Source of the DNA: Pseudanabaena sp. ABRG5-3
GTDB lineage: Bacteria > Cyanobacteriota > Cyanobacteriia > Pseudanabaenales > Pseudanabaenaceae
Reading direction: 5' to 3'
NCBI RefSeq assembly: GCF_003967015.1
Contig: NZ_AP017560.1
Coordinates: forward strand, 992,001-1,056,000
Length of the DNA: 64,000 nucleotides
This document shows, piece by piece, positions 44,867 through 53,782 of this stretch. Position numbers and translations under genes: made by a program. Every line of letters starts with the position of its first letter. The first letter of the stretch is position 1. A model generated the notes under the pieces. It saw nothing but the letters and a program-made list of their open reading frames with translations, ran no database searches and was not told the DNA's origin.

Positions 44867-44926
44867 AACCACAAGAAAAATTTTGAAAGCGTTGCTTCGC
44901 AACGCTTTCAAAATTTTTCTTGGTTT
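44867..44926. repeat. Palindrome AACCACAAGAAAAATTTTGA... upstream of rpiA
   Basis: This nearly perfect 60-bp palindrome has a GCGTTGCTTCGCAACGC core; the arms carry GAAAGCG as at 6251-6303. It lies in a divergent intergenic region, where neither flanking gene ends. Confidence 0.65.
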
Positions 44927-45030
44927 GGGTTTGAACGCGAAGCGCTGTAATTAGGAAGTCGTTATATCGCTTTTCTCTCCTTAAATTTGGGATTTAGTAC
45001 TATATGATACAAATAGTCGAAATCTATATA

Positions 45031-45149
45031 TAGTTGTAGCCATTCTTGTTAGGACAAAATCAAAACCCCAGAAGGCGAGTTGCGGCGCGAAGCGCCGCAA
45101 CTCGCCTTCTGGGGTTTTGATTTTGTCCTAACAAGAATGGCTACGGCTA
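45031..45149. mobile_element. 119-bp palindromic MITE-like element, family B
   Basis: The ends TAGTTGTAGCCATTCTTG and, complemented, TAGCCGTAGCCATTCTTG begin inverted repeats of about 58 bp that match almost perfectly up to the central GCGAAGC. TA occurs on both sides (45029-45030, 45150-45151). It contains TTAGGACAAAATCAAAACCCC, related to the elements at 19399 and 55057. Confidence 0.85.
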
Positions 45150-45295
45150 TATTTAAGTCAATTACGCCTTATTGCTGATTACCCTTGGGGCATGAATTGA
45201 GCTAAAAGTAGGTGGGGAAGCTTCATTTTACAAAAAGATTGCTGCAAGATCTGTCAGCGATCGCTCTCTTTAGTTAATTAAAATATTGTAATTCT

Positions 45296-46408
45296 ATGAA
45301 AAGGCTAACCTATATTAGTAACTTCTCGCGATCATTGACCAGAAAGGAAATAGAAAATATTGAGATTATTTCACAAAAAAATAATTTTAGGGAAGGGATT
45401 ACAGGAATATTACTGAGTTGCAGTGGTATTTTCTTTCAAATTTTGGAAGGGGATGATCATCGAGTAGATTCATTGTACGAAAAAATTTTAAAAGATGATC
45501 GTCACCATCAAGTTTTATGTCTTAAGTCAGAAGCAAACATTACTGAGAGATTCTTTCCTGACTGGTCGATGAAAGTAATTACAATAGATGAAAACAGCGA
45601 GATTTTATTAAAACCAATTAAAGTATTGCTACAAAGCTTGGGAGAGTCAAAAATGGCTTTGGCAAACTATACGCATTCAGGGGTTTTACAAGCCATCGAA
45701 AACGGAATCAATCCTCTTACCCTGACCCCACGCTATACCGAAAAAATTATTTTCTTTGCGGATATTATGGGCTTTGCCAGTATGACTGAGAAACTCCAAG
45801 TTACCGAAGTTGCAGAGTTACTCAATCAATTTTTTACAATTTGCACTTCAGAAATCGCAGCTAAAGGCGGAGAAGTCACGAAGTTTATCGGCGATTGCGT
45901 GATGGCATATTTCGATGGTGATCGTGCAAATGAAGCTTTACAAGCAAGTCTAGACATTCTTTCAGAATTAGAGATTTTACGAGATCGATCGCCTGTTAAT
46001 AGCCCGTTGCGAGTTCTTTATGTGGGGATTGGGCTATCTAAGGGAACAGTTTTAGAAGGAAATATCGGTTCTCAAACCAAAAAAGAGTATGCAATCATCG
46101 GCGATGCAGTTAATGTTGCCGCAAGAATTGAATCGCTAACGCGAAAGTTAAATAGATTTTTAGTATTTTCGGCAGCAGTACGAGAGGGACTCAGTGATCG
46201 CTGGAAATTGTTAAAAATGGGGGATTTCTATGCTAAAGGAAGAGAAGCGATCGTGGAAGTATATTCAATTGATAATCCTTTGGCATCTCAAAAATCAGAT
46301 TTCCACCATCTAAAACAAGAGATTAACGAGCAGCTTGAACTCATAGGAAAGCAAACTCTAGTGTCTTACAAACAACGCAAAACACTATTTAAGCTTTACG
46401 ATCGCTAA
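45296..46408 (+). CDS. BLUF photoactivated adenylate cyclase, copy 1
   Basis: This 370-residue protein has an N-terminal BLUF flavin photoreceptor domain and a C-terminal class III nucleotidyl cyclase, the layout of OaPAC from Oscillatoria. BLUF residues are present: Tyr6, Asn30, Gln48, Trp90, Met92. The cyclase has metal-binding Asp156 (FFADI) and Asp200 (FIGDCVMAYFDG), the base-contacting Lys196, and Asn273/Arg277 (NVAAR). Where the adenine-specifying Thr of bPAC/OaPAC (YT-IGD) should be, this copy has Ala266 (YAIIGD). It is expected to raise a cyclic nucleotide in blue light; which one is open. It is followed by a close paralogue. Confidence 0.9.
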   Translation: MKRLTYISNFSRSLTRKEIENIEIISQKNNFREGITGILLSCSGIFFQILEGDDHRVDSLYEKILKDDRHHQVLCLKSEANITERFFPDWSMKVITIDENSEILLKPIKVLLQSLGESKMALANYTHSGVLQAIENGINPLTLTPRYTEKIIFFADIMGFASMTEKLQVTEVAELLNQFFTICTSEIAAKGGEVTKFIGDCVMAYFDGDRANEALQASLDILSELEILRDRSPVNSPLRVLYVGIGLSKGTVLEGNIGSQTKKEYAIIGDAVNVAARIESLTRKLNRFLVFSAAVREGLSDRWKLLKMGDFYAKGREAIVEVYSIDNPLASQKSDFHHLKQEINEQLELIGKQTLVSYKQRKTLFKLYDR

Positions 46409-46703
46409 TAAAAATCACAGTCTGATGCGCTCAGAAGCATTAATATAGAATATGGGAAGAAACATTTACGCCGTATTGCTTATAACCCTTCTTTCCTTAT
46501 TTGCGTTACAAGTAGTAAAGAAGCTTGGATTTTTCATCTTTTACAGCGATTTTCGATCCAATCAACCGCAACAGCTTATTTGAAGGATTTGTTGTCAATA
46601 CTTTCAAACAAGACTATTGCTTGGGGCTTGAGCGACAAGCGCTGTAACTAACCGCTAATATGTCTTAGATCGAATTCTTTCATGCAAATCACTTCTAAAT
46701 TTT
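46409..46703. other. Spacer between the two BLUF cyclase genes
   Basis: The 295-bp spacer has no gene or strong hairpin. It contains TTACGCCGTATTGCTTATAACCC-type sequence, similar to ACGCCTTATTGCTGATTACCC at about 45164, and AGCGCTGTAACTA, similar to AGCGCTGTAATTA at 44941, suggesting that upstream DNA was duplicated with the gene. Confidence 0.5.
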
Positions 46704-47768
46704 ATGAAAAGGCTAACTTATATTAGTAGCTTCTCGCGATCGCTTAGCAAAAGAGAGATTGAAGCCATTGGACATATTTCTCAGACTAATAATTCTAGGG
46801 AAGGAATTACGGGGGTTTTATTAAGCTGCAACGGCATTTTCTTTCAAATTTTAGAAGGCGATGAAGACCGCATTGATCGGCTGTACGAGAAGATTTTACG
46901 AGATGATCGTCATAGCAATATTTTATGCTTGAAATCTGAATTAAATGTTTTAGCCCGTAAGTTTCCTGATTGGTCAATGGAAGTCATCGTTCTTGATGAA
47001 AATAATGACATTCTCTTGCAACCAATTAAAATTCTTTTGCAAACTCTAGGCGAATCTCAAACCATTCTCGCTAACTATACCCAGTCAGGAGTTTTGCAAG
47101 CAATTGAGAATGGGATTAATCCCCTCACCCTCAAACCACTCTATAGCGATAAAATCATCTTATTTGCTGATATTATCTCCTTTTCTGGCATTACTGAAAA
47201 ATTGCAAGTTGCTGAAGTAGTAGATTTGCTCAACCAGTTCTTTACCATTTGCACGCGAGCGATTACTGCAAGAGGTGGTGAAGTTACGAAATTTATTGGC
47301 GATTGCGTAATGGCATATTTTGATGGCGATCGCGCAGATGATTCGCTACAGGCAAGCCTAGATATTTTGGCGGAACTAGAGCTTTTACGCAATCAAGCCC
47401 CTGCCAATAGTCCATTACGAGTTCTCTACATTGGCATTGGTCTATCTAAAGGAATTGTGTTAGAGGGAAATATCGGTTCGCAAACAAAGAAGGAATATAC
47501 AGTGATTGGTGATGCCGTCAATGTTGCCGCCAGAATCGAAGCTCTCACCAGACAGTTAAATCGATTTCTCGTATTTTCTGCTTCTGTACGTGCAGGATTA
47601 AGCGATCGCTGGAAGCCTGTTAGGCTTGGCGATTTTCATACCAAGGGAAGAGAAAGTATCGTCGAAGTCTATTCTGTTGACGATGTATTAACCTTCCAAA
47701 AATCAGATTTTCATAAATTAAAACAAGAGATCAAGCAACACCTAGAGCTAATTAGCTGCCAAGCATAA
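46704..47768 (+). CDS. BLUF photoactivated adenylate cyclase, copy 2
   Basis: This 354-residue paralogue is about three-quarters identical to copy 1 by eye. It has all the BLUF residues (Tyr6, Asn30, Gln48, Trp90, Met92) and all the cyclase residues: Asp156, Lys196, Asp200, Thr266 (EYTVIGD), Asn273 and Arg277. Thus it should be a standard adenylate cyclase activated by blue light, making cAMP. The C-terminal extension is shorter than in copy 1 and the stop TAA at 47766-47768 coincides with the start of a palindromic element. The gene has its own start region and may be transcribed alone or with copy 1. Confidence 0.93.
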   Translation: MKRLTYISSFSRSLSKREIEAIGHISQTNNSREGITGVLLSCNGIFFQILEGDEDRIDRLYEKILRDDRHSNILCLKSELNVLARKFPDWSMEVIVLDENNDILLQPIKILLQTLGESQTILANYTQSGVLQAIENGINPLTLKPLYSDKIILFADIISFSGITEKLQVAEVVDLLNQFFTICTRAITARGGEVTKFIGDCVMAYFDGDRADDSLQASLDILAELELLRNQAPANSPLRVLYIGIGLSKGIVLEGNIGSQTKKEYTVIGDAVNVAARIEALTRQLNRFLVFSASVRAGLSDRWKPVRLGDFHTKGRESIVEVYSVDDVLTFQKSDFHKLKQEIKQHLELISCQA

Positions 47769-47777
47769 GTAGCTCAA

Positions 47778-47828
47778 AACCCAAAATACAAGTGGTGGCG
47801 CAAAGCGCCGCCACTTGTATTTTGGGTT
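47778..47828. repeat. Palindrome after BLUF cyclase copy 2
   Basis: AACCCAAAATACAAGTGG...CCACTTGTATTTTGGGTT surrounds GGCGCAAAGCGCC. It is preceded by the stop codon context TAAGTAGCTC, resembling a family A end. It may serve as the terminator. Confidence 0.6.
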
Positions 47829-47899
47829 GAATAACCCTTTTGCGCTATAAGGTAAAATGAACACCGCAAAGCCATTGTCCCAATTGATTTTGAGCTTTA

Positions 47900-47999
47900 A
47901 GTAGGTGGGTATAATTAAAAAACAGAGCCAAAACCTGTAGCGCACGCTGCGCGTGCGCTACAGGTTTTGGGGTTTTATATTTAATTGCGCCTACCTACT
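47900..47999. mobile_element. 100-bp palindromic MITE-like element, family A, copy 2
   Basis: AGTAGGTGGG and CCTACCTACT ends, TA on both sides (47898-47899, 48000-48001). It is over 90% identical, by eye, to 2034-2133, with compensating changes in both arms (GTGGCG/CGCCAC to GTAGCG/CGCTAC). The rest of the 47769-48117 gap has no gene. Confidence 0.85.
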
Positions 48000-48117
48000 T
48001 ACAGGTTAGTGGCTACTCATTGATAAATCGCTATATCGCCTCGATATGCTGTACGATCGCTATTAGCAACCAACAGGCAATTAACAGGCGATTAATAGGC
48101 AATTAATACTAAACTCC

Positions 48118-49926
48118 ATGCTGTCAAACCTTTTAGATAACCGCTATCGCGTCACTAGCGTCCTCGGTAGTGGTGGCTTTGGTGAGACCTATTTGGCTGA
48201 AGATACCAAAATGCCATCTAATCGTCGTTGTGTGATCAAGCAACTTAAACCCGTTGCCGATAATCCACAGATGTATGAGTTATTGCAACAGCGCTTTCAC
48301 CGCGAGGCAGTGGTACTTGAAGCCTTAGGAGAAGAAAGTCGCTATATCCCAAAACTTTATGCCAACTTTATTGAGAATGGCTTGTTCTATCTAGTCCAAG
48401 AATGGATTGATGGATTAACCTTAACTCAAGAGATAGAACGTAATGGTAACTGGAATGAAGATGCTGTCCGCAGGCTGATGAGCAGTATTCTCCAAACGCT
48501 CATTTATGTGCATGAACGGGGCATTATTCACCGTGATATTAAGCCTGACAATATTATTTTGCGTGCTGGGGAGCCTGTCCTCATCGATTTTGGTGCAGTC
48601 AAAGAAACTCTGAATGTAAGTACGATTCGGAGTTCTTCACAGCAAGCCCATTCGATCGTGATTGGGACACCGGGGTTTATGGCTTCAGAGCAGGCGGCGG
48701 GTAGACCATTTTTTGCAAGCGATCTCTACAGTCTTGCCCTGACTGCCATTTTTGCTCTCACTGGCAAATATCCCCAAGAGCTAGGCACTGATCCTCAAAC
48801 GGGTGAAGTACTCTGGCAAAGTCAAGTAACGGGGATTAGCGCTAATTTAAAGGCAATATTTACTAAGGCACTCCAATTTGATCCTCGCGATCGCTATAAG
48901 TCTGCAAGAGAGATGCTTGAAGCATTGCAACCTAATCAATCTTCTCACCAGTCAAACTCTGCTCCATTGGTTCCCATTCAACCAGCGATGTCGAATATGC
49001 AGACGGTGGCAGTAACACCTAGAGGCTATACGCCACATGCAATTCAAAATCAACCTGATATTTACGTCTATCAACCACAGCACGATCCGAAAAAGAAGAT
49101 CTTCGGTCAAGCTTTAGCAACAGTCATTGTTGGTGGCGCAATTGGTGCAGCGATCGCCTTAGGTGTTGTCGTCTCCCAAAATGGTGGTATCGTCGCCTTC
49201 TGGAATAAAATCTCTCCCTTTAATAAATCAGTTGATAAGAAAGCATTCTATTTCCTCGCAGATTCAGCTTTTGAAGATAAAAACTATGCCAATTTAAGAG
49301 TACAAGCGCTGATAGCTCAAGGTTTTAAAGAAGCAGGGGCTTTCTGGATACCCGACTATCCGAATCTCGGTAATAGTCAATATTATCAAGTCTATGCAGT
49401 TCCTTTTACCGAGGCAAATAGTTGCATTAACGATCTCAAGACCTATGTTAAGCGTGTTCCTGATGCCTACTGTGCCTTTGCCAGTCTAAATGCGAAAGAT
49501 CCAGTTAATCGGGTGACAGGTGACCAGTTCCAAGTATCAACTTCTCCTTCCGCAACTCCTACCCCCTCGCCTACGCCAACTGTAACTCCTTCTCAGAAAG
49601 CCAAACCCTCTCCCGAACAGTTTGTCAAGAGCTACTACAGTCTCGTTAACGATCGCCAATTTCAAAACGCATGGAAAAATCTCACGCCCAAATTTCAAAG
49701 CGATCGCGCAGGCGGATATAGTACTTTCACAGACTGGTGGCGAACCATTGATAAAGTTTCCGTTAATGGATCGCGTTTAGTTGAAGTTAAGGAAAACTCG
49801 GCAATTATTGACATTGATTTAACCTATCAAAAGGGTAAAGCTCTATTTCCTGAAACCCTACGCATGAATCTAGTATGGGATGAAGCTTCAGGACAATGGC
49901 AAATCAATGAAACTAAGCGACAGTAA
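48118..49926 (+). CDS. Serine/threonine protein kinase, membrane-anchored
   Basis: This 602-residue Hanks-type kinase has GSGGFGETY (17-25), the ATP lysine Lys41, HRDIKPDN (138-145) and DFG (157-159), forming a complete active site. One transmembrane segment lies at about 328-352 (ATVIVGGAIGAAIALGVVV). The C-terminal part, outside the kinase, includes SPOR-like AFYFLADSAF...YQVYAVPF and a Thr/Pro/Ser linker, then VKSYYSLVNDRQFQNAWKNL, as in cyanobacterial SpkB/SpkC-type kinases. It presumably senses envelope signals. The target is not known. Confidence 0.92.
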   Translation: MLSNLLDNRYRVTSVLGSGGFGETYLAEDTKMPSNRRCVIKQLKPVADNPQMYELLQQRFHREAVVLEALGEESRYIPKLYANFIENGLFYLVQEWIDGLTLTQEIERNGNWNEDAVRRLMSSILQTLIYVHERGIIHRDIKPDNIILRAGEPVLIDFGAVKETLNVSTIRSSSQQAHSIVIGTPGFMASEQAAGRPFFASDLYSLALTAIFALTGKYPQELGTDPQTGEVLWQSQVTGISANLKAIFTKALQFDPRDRYKSAREMLEALQPNQSSHQSNSAPLVPIQPAMSNMQTVAVTPRGYTPHAIQNQPDIYVYQPQHDPKKKIFGQALATVIVGGAIGAAIALGVVVSQNGGIVAFWNKISPFNKSVDKKAFYFLADSAFEDKNYANLRVQALIAQGFKEAGAFWIPDYPNLGNSQYYQVYAVPFTEANSCINDLKTYVKRVPDAYCAFASLNAKDPVNRVTGDQFQVSTSPSATPTPSPTPTVTPSQKAKPSPEQFVKSYYSLVNDRQFQNAWKNLTPKFQSDRAGGYSTFTDWWRTIDKVSVNGSRLVEVKENSAIIDIDLTYQKGKALFPETLRMNLVWDEASGQWQINETKRQ

Positions 49927-49943
49927 GTTTATCAAGTAACGTG

Positions 49944-50567
49944 ATGAAGATTACAGCAATCGCACTTTCAGGTGGTAAAAGTTCGCGAATGGGAAGAGAT
50001 AAAGCTCTATTAGAAATTAATGGCGAAACTCTCTTATCAAAAACTAGCCGAATTGCTTTGCAAATAGCTGACTCAGTATATATTGTGGCTCGTAGTCAAG
50101 AACAATATCAAAGCTTGAAAATAGATTCTCAAGATTCCATTTATTTGGTTCTTGACCAGAAATTTGATGGCGCATTAGTCGGATTTTGGCAAGGAATTCA
50201 AGCGATCGCCAAGCCGACCGATTGGATACTATTACTTGCTTGTGACTTGCCGAATCTACAAAGTGAGATTTTACAAGCTTGGGCTAGACAATTAGCAGAC
50301 TTACCTAAAACTGCGATCGCCTATTTACCACGCCATGAAGTCAATTCTGATGAAGCGAAAAAGCAATGGGAACCTCTCTGTGGCTTTTATCGATGGCAAT
50401 GTTGTGATTCACTGATGGAGTTTATAGAAAAGGGAGGGCGATCGTTACAGAAATGGTTGGATACACAAGAAATTATCGCAATTCCCAATGTACCTTCGTC
50501 GATGCTATTTAACTGCAACACCCCTGATGATTTCCATCAATATTGCTTAAAACAAGTATCATCCTAA
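49944..50567 (+). CDS. mobA: Molybdenum cofactor guanylyltransferase MobA
   Basis: MobA links GMP to molybdopterin to make the bis-MGD cofactor, used by nitrate reductase among others. The N-terminal signature is LSGGKSSRMGRDKALL, with LACDLPNLQ for metal binding and NCNTPDD near the end. The frame has a GTG at 49941 just before the ATG at 49944. The 15-bp spacing from the kinase stop suggests read-through, with no obvious functional link. Confidence 0.88.
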   Translation: MKITAIALSGGKSSRMGRDKALLEINGETLLSKTSRIALQIADSVYIVARSQEQYQSLKIDSQDSIYLVLDQKFDGALVGFWQGIQAIAKPTDWILLLACDLPNLQSEILQAWARQLADLPKTAIAYLPRHEVNSDEAKKQWEPLCGFYRWQCCDSLMEFIEKGGRSLQKWLDTQEIIAIPNVPSSMLFNCNTPDDFHQYCLKQVSS

Positions 50568-50792
50568 GCAATAAATTGACGATTTTCGACCTATTTTGAA
50601 GCTACAGCTTGATAAAAGGGCATTTCCAAGCAGGAATTGCTATTTTAATTTGTGAGTTAAAAGCCAACCCCAGTAAGGTTTTTAAAAGACCCAAATGGCT
50701 TAATTGCCTTGTGTTTTGGGATAGATGATGCTTTTGTTACAAAAAAATGATAATCTTAATAAAAAGTTAAGTTTTGTTGCTCCCCCAATCCT

Positions 50793-52529
50793 ATGCTTCG
50801 TCTAGAACACATTCAGAAAATTTATCCCACTGGCGAAGTCCTCAAAGACGTTAACTGGGAAGTCAAAACAGGCGATCGCATTGGTTTAGTCGGCGTAAAT
50901 GGCGCGGGGAAATCAACACAGCTCAAGATTATTGCAGGGGAAATCGAACCTACCGCAGGACAAATCGTGCGTCCTTCGAGTCTGAAAATTGCCTATCTCA
51001 GCCAAGAATTTGACATCGAAGAGACTCGCACCGTCAAACAGGAAATGTGGCAAGCCTTTCAGGAAGTCCGCGAGATTCAAAAAGAATTAGCAATTATTCA
51101 TCATCATTTGGAAAACCTCAAGGATGGGGAGGACTATGAGCCGATTCTCAAAAAGATGGATCGCTACCAGCGTCAGTTTGAAGATCACAATGGCTATGAA
51201 CTGGAAAGCCGTATCGATAAGCTATTGCCAGAACTAGGTTTTAAAGCTGATGATGGCGATCGCTTAGTCAGTGAATATAGCGGCGGTTGGCAAATGCGGA
51301 TGGGCTTAGGCAAGATTTTGCTGCAATCGCCCGACCTATTGCTACTCGATGAACCGACGAACCACTTGGATTTAGAAACCATTGAGTGGTTAGAAAAATA
51401 CCTGCGATCGCTAAGTACACCGATGGTGATCGTCTCCCATGACCGCGAATTTCTAGATCGCCTCTGTACCTCAATTGTGGAAACTGAGCGTGGCGTATCC
51501 ACCACCTACTTGGGTAATTACACCTCATACCTCACCCAAAAAGCTGAAGCCAAAGCTGCCCAGAGTGCTGCCTTTGAGCGTCAACAAAAATATATTGAAA
51601 AGCAACAGGTCTTCGTCGATCGCTTTAGGGCAAGTGCTACCCGTAGTACCCAAGCCAAGAGCCGCGAAAAGCAACTGGACAAAATTGAGCGGATTGAAGC
51701 CCCTGAAAGTGATGTACGGACTCTCAAGTTCCATTTCCCCCCTGCATCTCGTAGTGGGCGCGTCACCGTCGAAATTAAAGATCTCACCCATGCCTATGGA
51801 GAGCAAATTCTATTCTTGGGCGCAGATCTAGAAATCGAAAGAGGCGATCGGGTTGCCTTCCTTGGTCCTAATGGCGCAGGCAAATCTACCCTACTCAAAA
51901 TGGTTGTGGGCAAAGAACCCTTCAATGAAGGCGAAATCAACCTTGGTCATAATGTCCTCATTGGCTATTTTGAGCAGAACCAAGCGGAAGCCCTCGACTT
52001 ACACAAAGACGTATTTCATACCATCCATGACGATTTTCCCAAAATGACCCACGAAGAAGTGCGTGGCGTATTGGGTAAATTCCTATTTAGTGGAGACACC
52101 GTATTTAAACTAGTACGCGATCTTAGTGGTGGGGAAAAAGCAAGGCTTGCCCTTGCGAAAATGTTGCTTACTCCTGTGAATTTTTTAATCCTCGATGAGC
52201 CGACTAACCACCTTGATATTCCTGCCAAAGAGATGCTAGAGGCGGCTTTACGTGAGTATGAAGGGACTGTTGCCGTCATCTCTCATGATCGCTATTTCAT
52301 CTCCCAAGTTGCCAATAAAATTGTCGAAATCCGTGATGGGGATCTCGTGGTCTATGCAGGCGACTACGCCTACTACCAAGAGAAAAAGGAAGAAGAAGAA
52401 CGAGAAGCTAAGCACAAGGCAGAGATGGCAGCCAAAGCTGCAAAAGAGGCCCTAAAGAAGGAAAAGGAAAGAACAAAACAAGCAGAAAAACGTCAAGAAA
52501 AGCAACAGCAAAAGGTGAAAGCAAAGTAA
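50793..52529 (+). CDS. ABC-F family ATPase
   Basis: This 578-residue protein has two ABC cassettes with Walker A VGVNGAGKST (33-42) and LGPNGAGKST (about 356-365), signature SGGW/SGGE motifs, and DEPTNHLD twice. There is no membrane domain. ABC-F proteins act on the ribosome, as translation factors or resistance proteins. The last ~55 residues are a Lys/Glu/Ala-rich coiled coil, as in several cyanobacterial Uup/EttA relatives. A 50-codon ORF (52531-52683) directly follows and is probably not a gene. The 225-bp gap upstream shows no feature. Confidence 0.9.
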   Translation: MLRLEHIQKIYPTGEVLKDVNWEVKTGDRIGLVGVNGAGKSTQLKIIAGEIEPTAGQIVRPSSLKIAYLSQEFDIEETRTVKQEMWQAFQEVREIQKELAIIHHHLENLKDGEDYEPILKKMDRYQRQFEDHNGYELESRIDKLLPELGFKADDGDRLVSEYSGGWQMRMGLGKILLQSPDLLLLDEPTNHLDLETIEWLEKYLRSLSTPMVIVSHDREFLDRLCTSIVETERGVSTTYLGNYTSYLTQKAEAKAAQSAAFERQQKYIEKQQVFVDRFRASATRSTQAKSREKQLDKIERIEAPESDVRTLKFHFPPASRSGRVTVEIKDLTHAYGEQILFLGADLEIERGDRVAFLGPNGAGKSTLLKMVVGKEPFNEGEINLGHNVLIGYFEQNQAEALDLHKDVFHTIHDDFPKMTHEEVRGVLGKFLFSGDTVFKLVRDLSGGEKARLALAKMLLTPVNFLILDEPTNHLDIPAKEMLEAALREYEGTVAVISHDRYFISQVANKIVEIRDGDLVVYAGDYAYYQEKKEEEEREAKHKAEMAAKAAKEALKKEKERTKQAEKRQEKQQQKVKAK

Positions 52530-52767
52530 AATGCAATCATCAGATTTGCAAACACTAGGTAAACACTATAAGTCGTGGGATATGCACTTTAGAGTACACT
52601 TCCCACAACCCCCAAAAAAACAAGTCTTGATGTTATACAGTAACAATGCCAATAGTTTTTACGCCAGCAACATAACCACATAACATAACTTCATAAAGTT
52701 AGGCTAGGGGTTTGATGATGAACGAAAGAATTCCGCTCGTTCCTTTAGATCCACACATATTATTTCT

Positions 52768-53712
52768 ATGTTGAATCACTTTGCAAAGAAACGCAATTTG
52801 ATAGAACGTTATTCCCAAGGTGAAAGAAACTTTGAGGGATTAGATTTGATGGGAGTAGATTTAAGTAAAGTCGATCTTAGTGGTGCAATTTTACGAAATA
52901 GCAACTTAGTTTTCGCGAATTTATGGGAATCAAACCTCAATAATGCTGATCTCTCAGGCGCAAATTTATCTGATGCTGATTTATGTGGGGCTTCTTTATT
53001 AGATGCTAATCTCAGTAATGCTAATATCACCCGTACAAATTTTAGTTATGCCTCATTAAGTGGTGTGCAGTTTAGCAATGTCAGCTTAGACCATGCAAAT
53101 TTAAGAACTGCCATTCTCAATTGTACAAATTTGCATGGTATGGATTTTCAAAATGCAAATCTGCAAAGAGTTTATATGTTAGAAGCTAATCTTTCTAAAG
53201 CTAATTTTAGCGATGCGAACCTGCACCATGCTTTTTTATTTCGGGCAAATTTAAGTCGTGCTAACTTGGAAAATGCCAACCTCAGTGAAGCTGACTTGAG
53301 TGAGGCTAGCCTGCATGGAGCAAATTTAAAAGGAGCAAATTTAAGTGAAGCAGATTTACGTGAGGCAGATCTTGATCGCATCGATTTTAGTGAGATCAAT
53401 CTCCGTTTGGCAAATTTGAGTGGGCTGAATCTAAGCAATGTTAATTTCAGTGGTAGCAATTTGAGCAAAGCAATTTTGCGCGGTACAATTTTGCGGGGAG
53501 CTTGTTTCAATGCTGCAAACTTGTGGAATGCGGATTTAACTAATGCGGATTTAACTAATGCAGATTTAACTAATGCGGATTTATACGGTGTCAATCTTGA
53601 TGGTGCTAACTTAAAACATGCTGTTTTAGATGTCGGTTGGCGAAATGGAGTCAAAATCTGTCAGACAATTTTACCCAATGGTAGTATTTCTAGTCGGACT
53701 TGTCAGTTATAA
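52768..53712 (+). CDS. Pentapeptide-repeat protein
   Basis: After about 25 residues, this 314-residue protein consists almost entirely of A(D/N)LXX-type pentapeptide repeats (for example SGANLSDADLCGASLLDANL), forming a right-handed quadrilateral beta-helix. No signal peptide. The function of such proteins in cyanobacteria is mostly unknown. The C-terminal cap includes VGWRNGVKICQTILPNG, similar to the ends of other cyanobacterial pentapeptide proteins. A short tandem TAATGCGGATTTAAC repeat at 53534-53583 encodes four of the units. Confidence 0.9.
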   Translation: MLNHFAKKRNLIERYSQGERNFEGLDLMGVDLSKVDLSGAILRNSNLVFANLWESNLNNADLSGANLSDADLCGASLLDANLSNANITRTNFSYASLSGVQFSNVSLDHANLRTAILNCTNLHGMDFQNANLQRVYMLEANLSKANFSDANLHHAFLFRANLSRANLENANLSEADLSEASLHGANLKGANLSEADLREADLDRIDFSEINLRLANLSGLNLSNVNFSGSNLSKAILRGTILRGACFNAANLWNADLTNADLTNADLTNADLYGVNLDGANLKHAVLDVGWRNGVKICQTILPNGSISSRTCQL

Positions 53713-53782
53713 AAATCTTAACTCTGAGATTGTTTAATCACAATTTGCTGTAACCAAAAAGTGATTGCTATATTTAGTGACA

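Noticed and set aside
52531-52683. 50-codon ORF directly after the ABC-F gene
   Set aside because: It begins one base after the previous stop, has no recognisable motif or RBS, and its composition is not clearly coding. It could be a small protein but there is no support.
53172-53654. 160-codon minus-strand ORF
   Set aside because: A mirror of the pentapeptide-repeat gene; its repetitive sequence is caused by the repeats on the plus strand.
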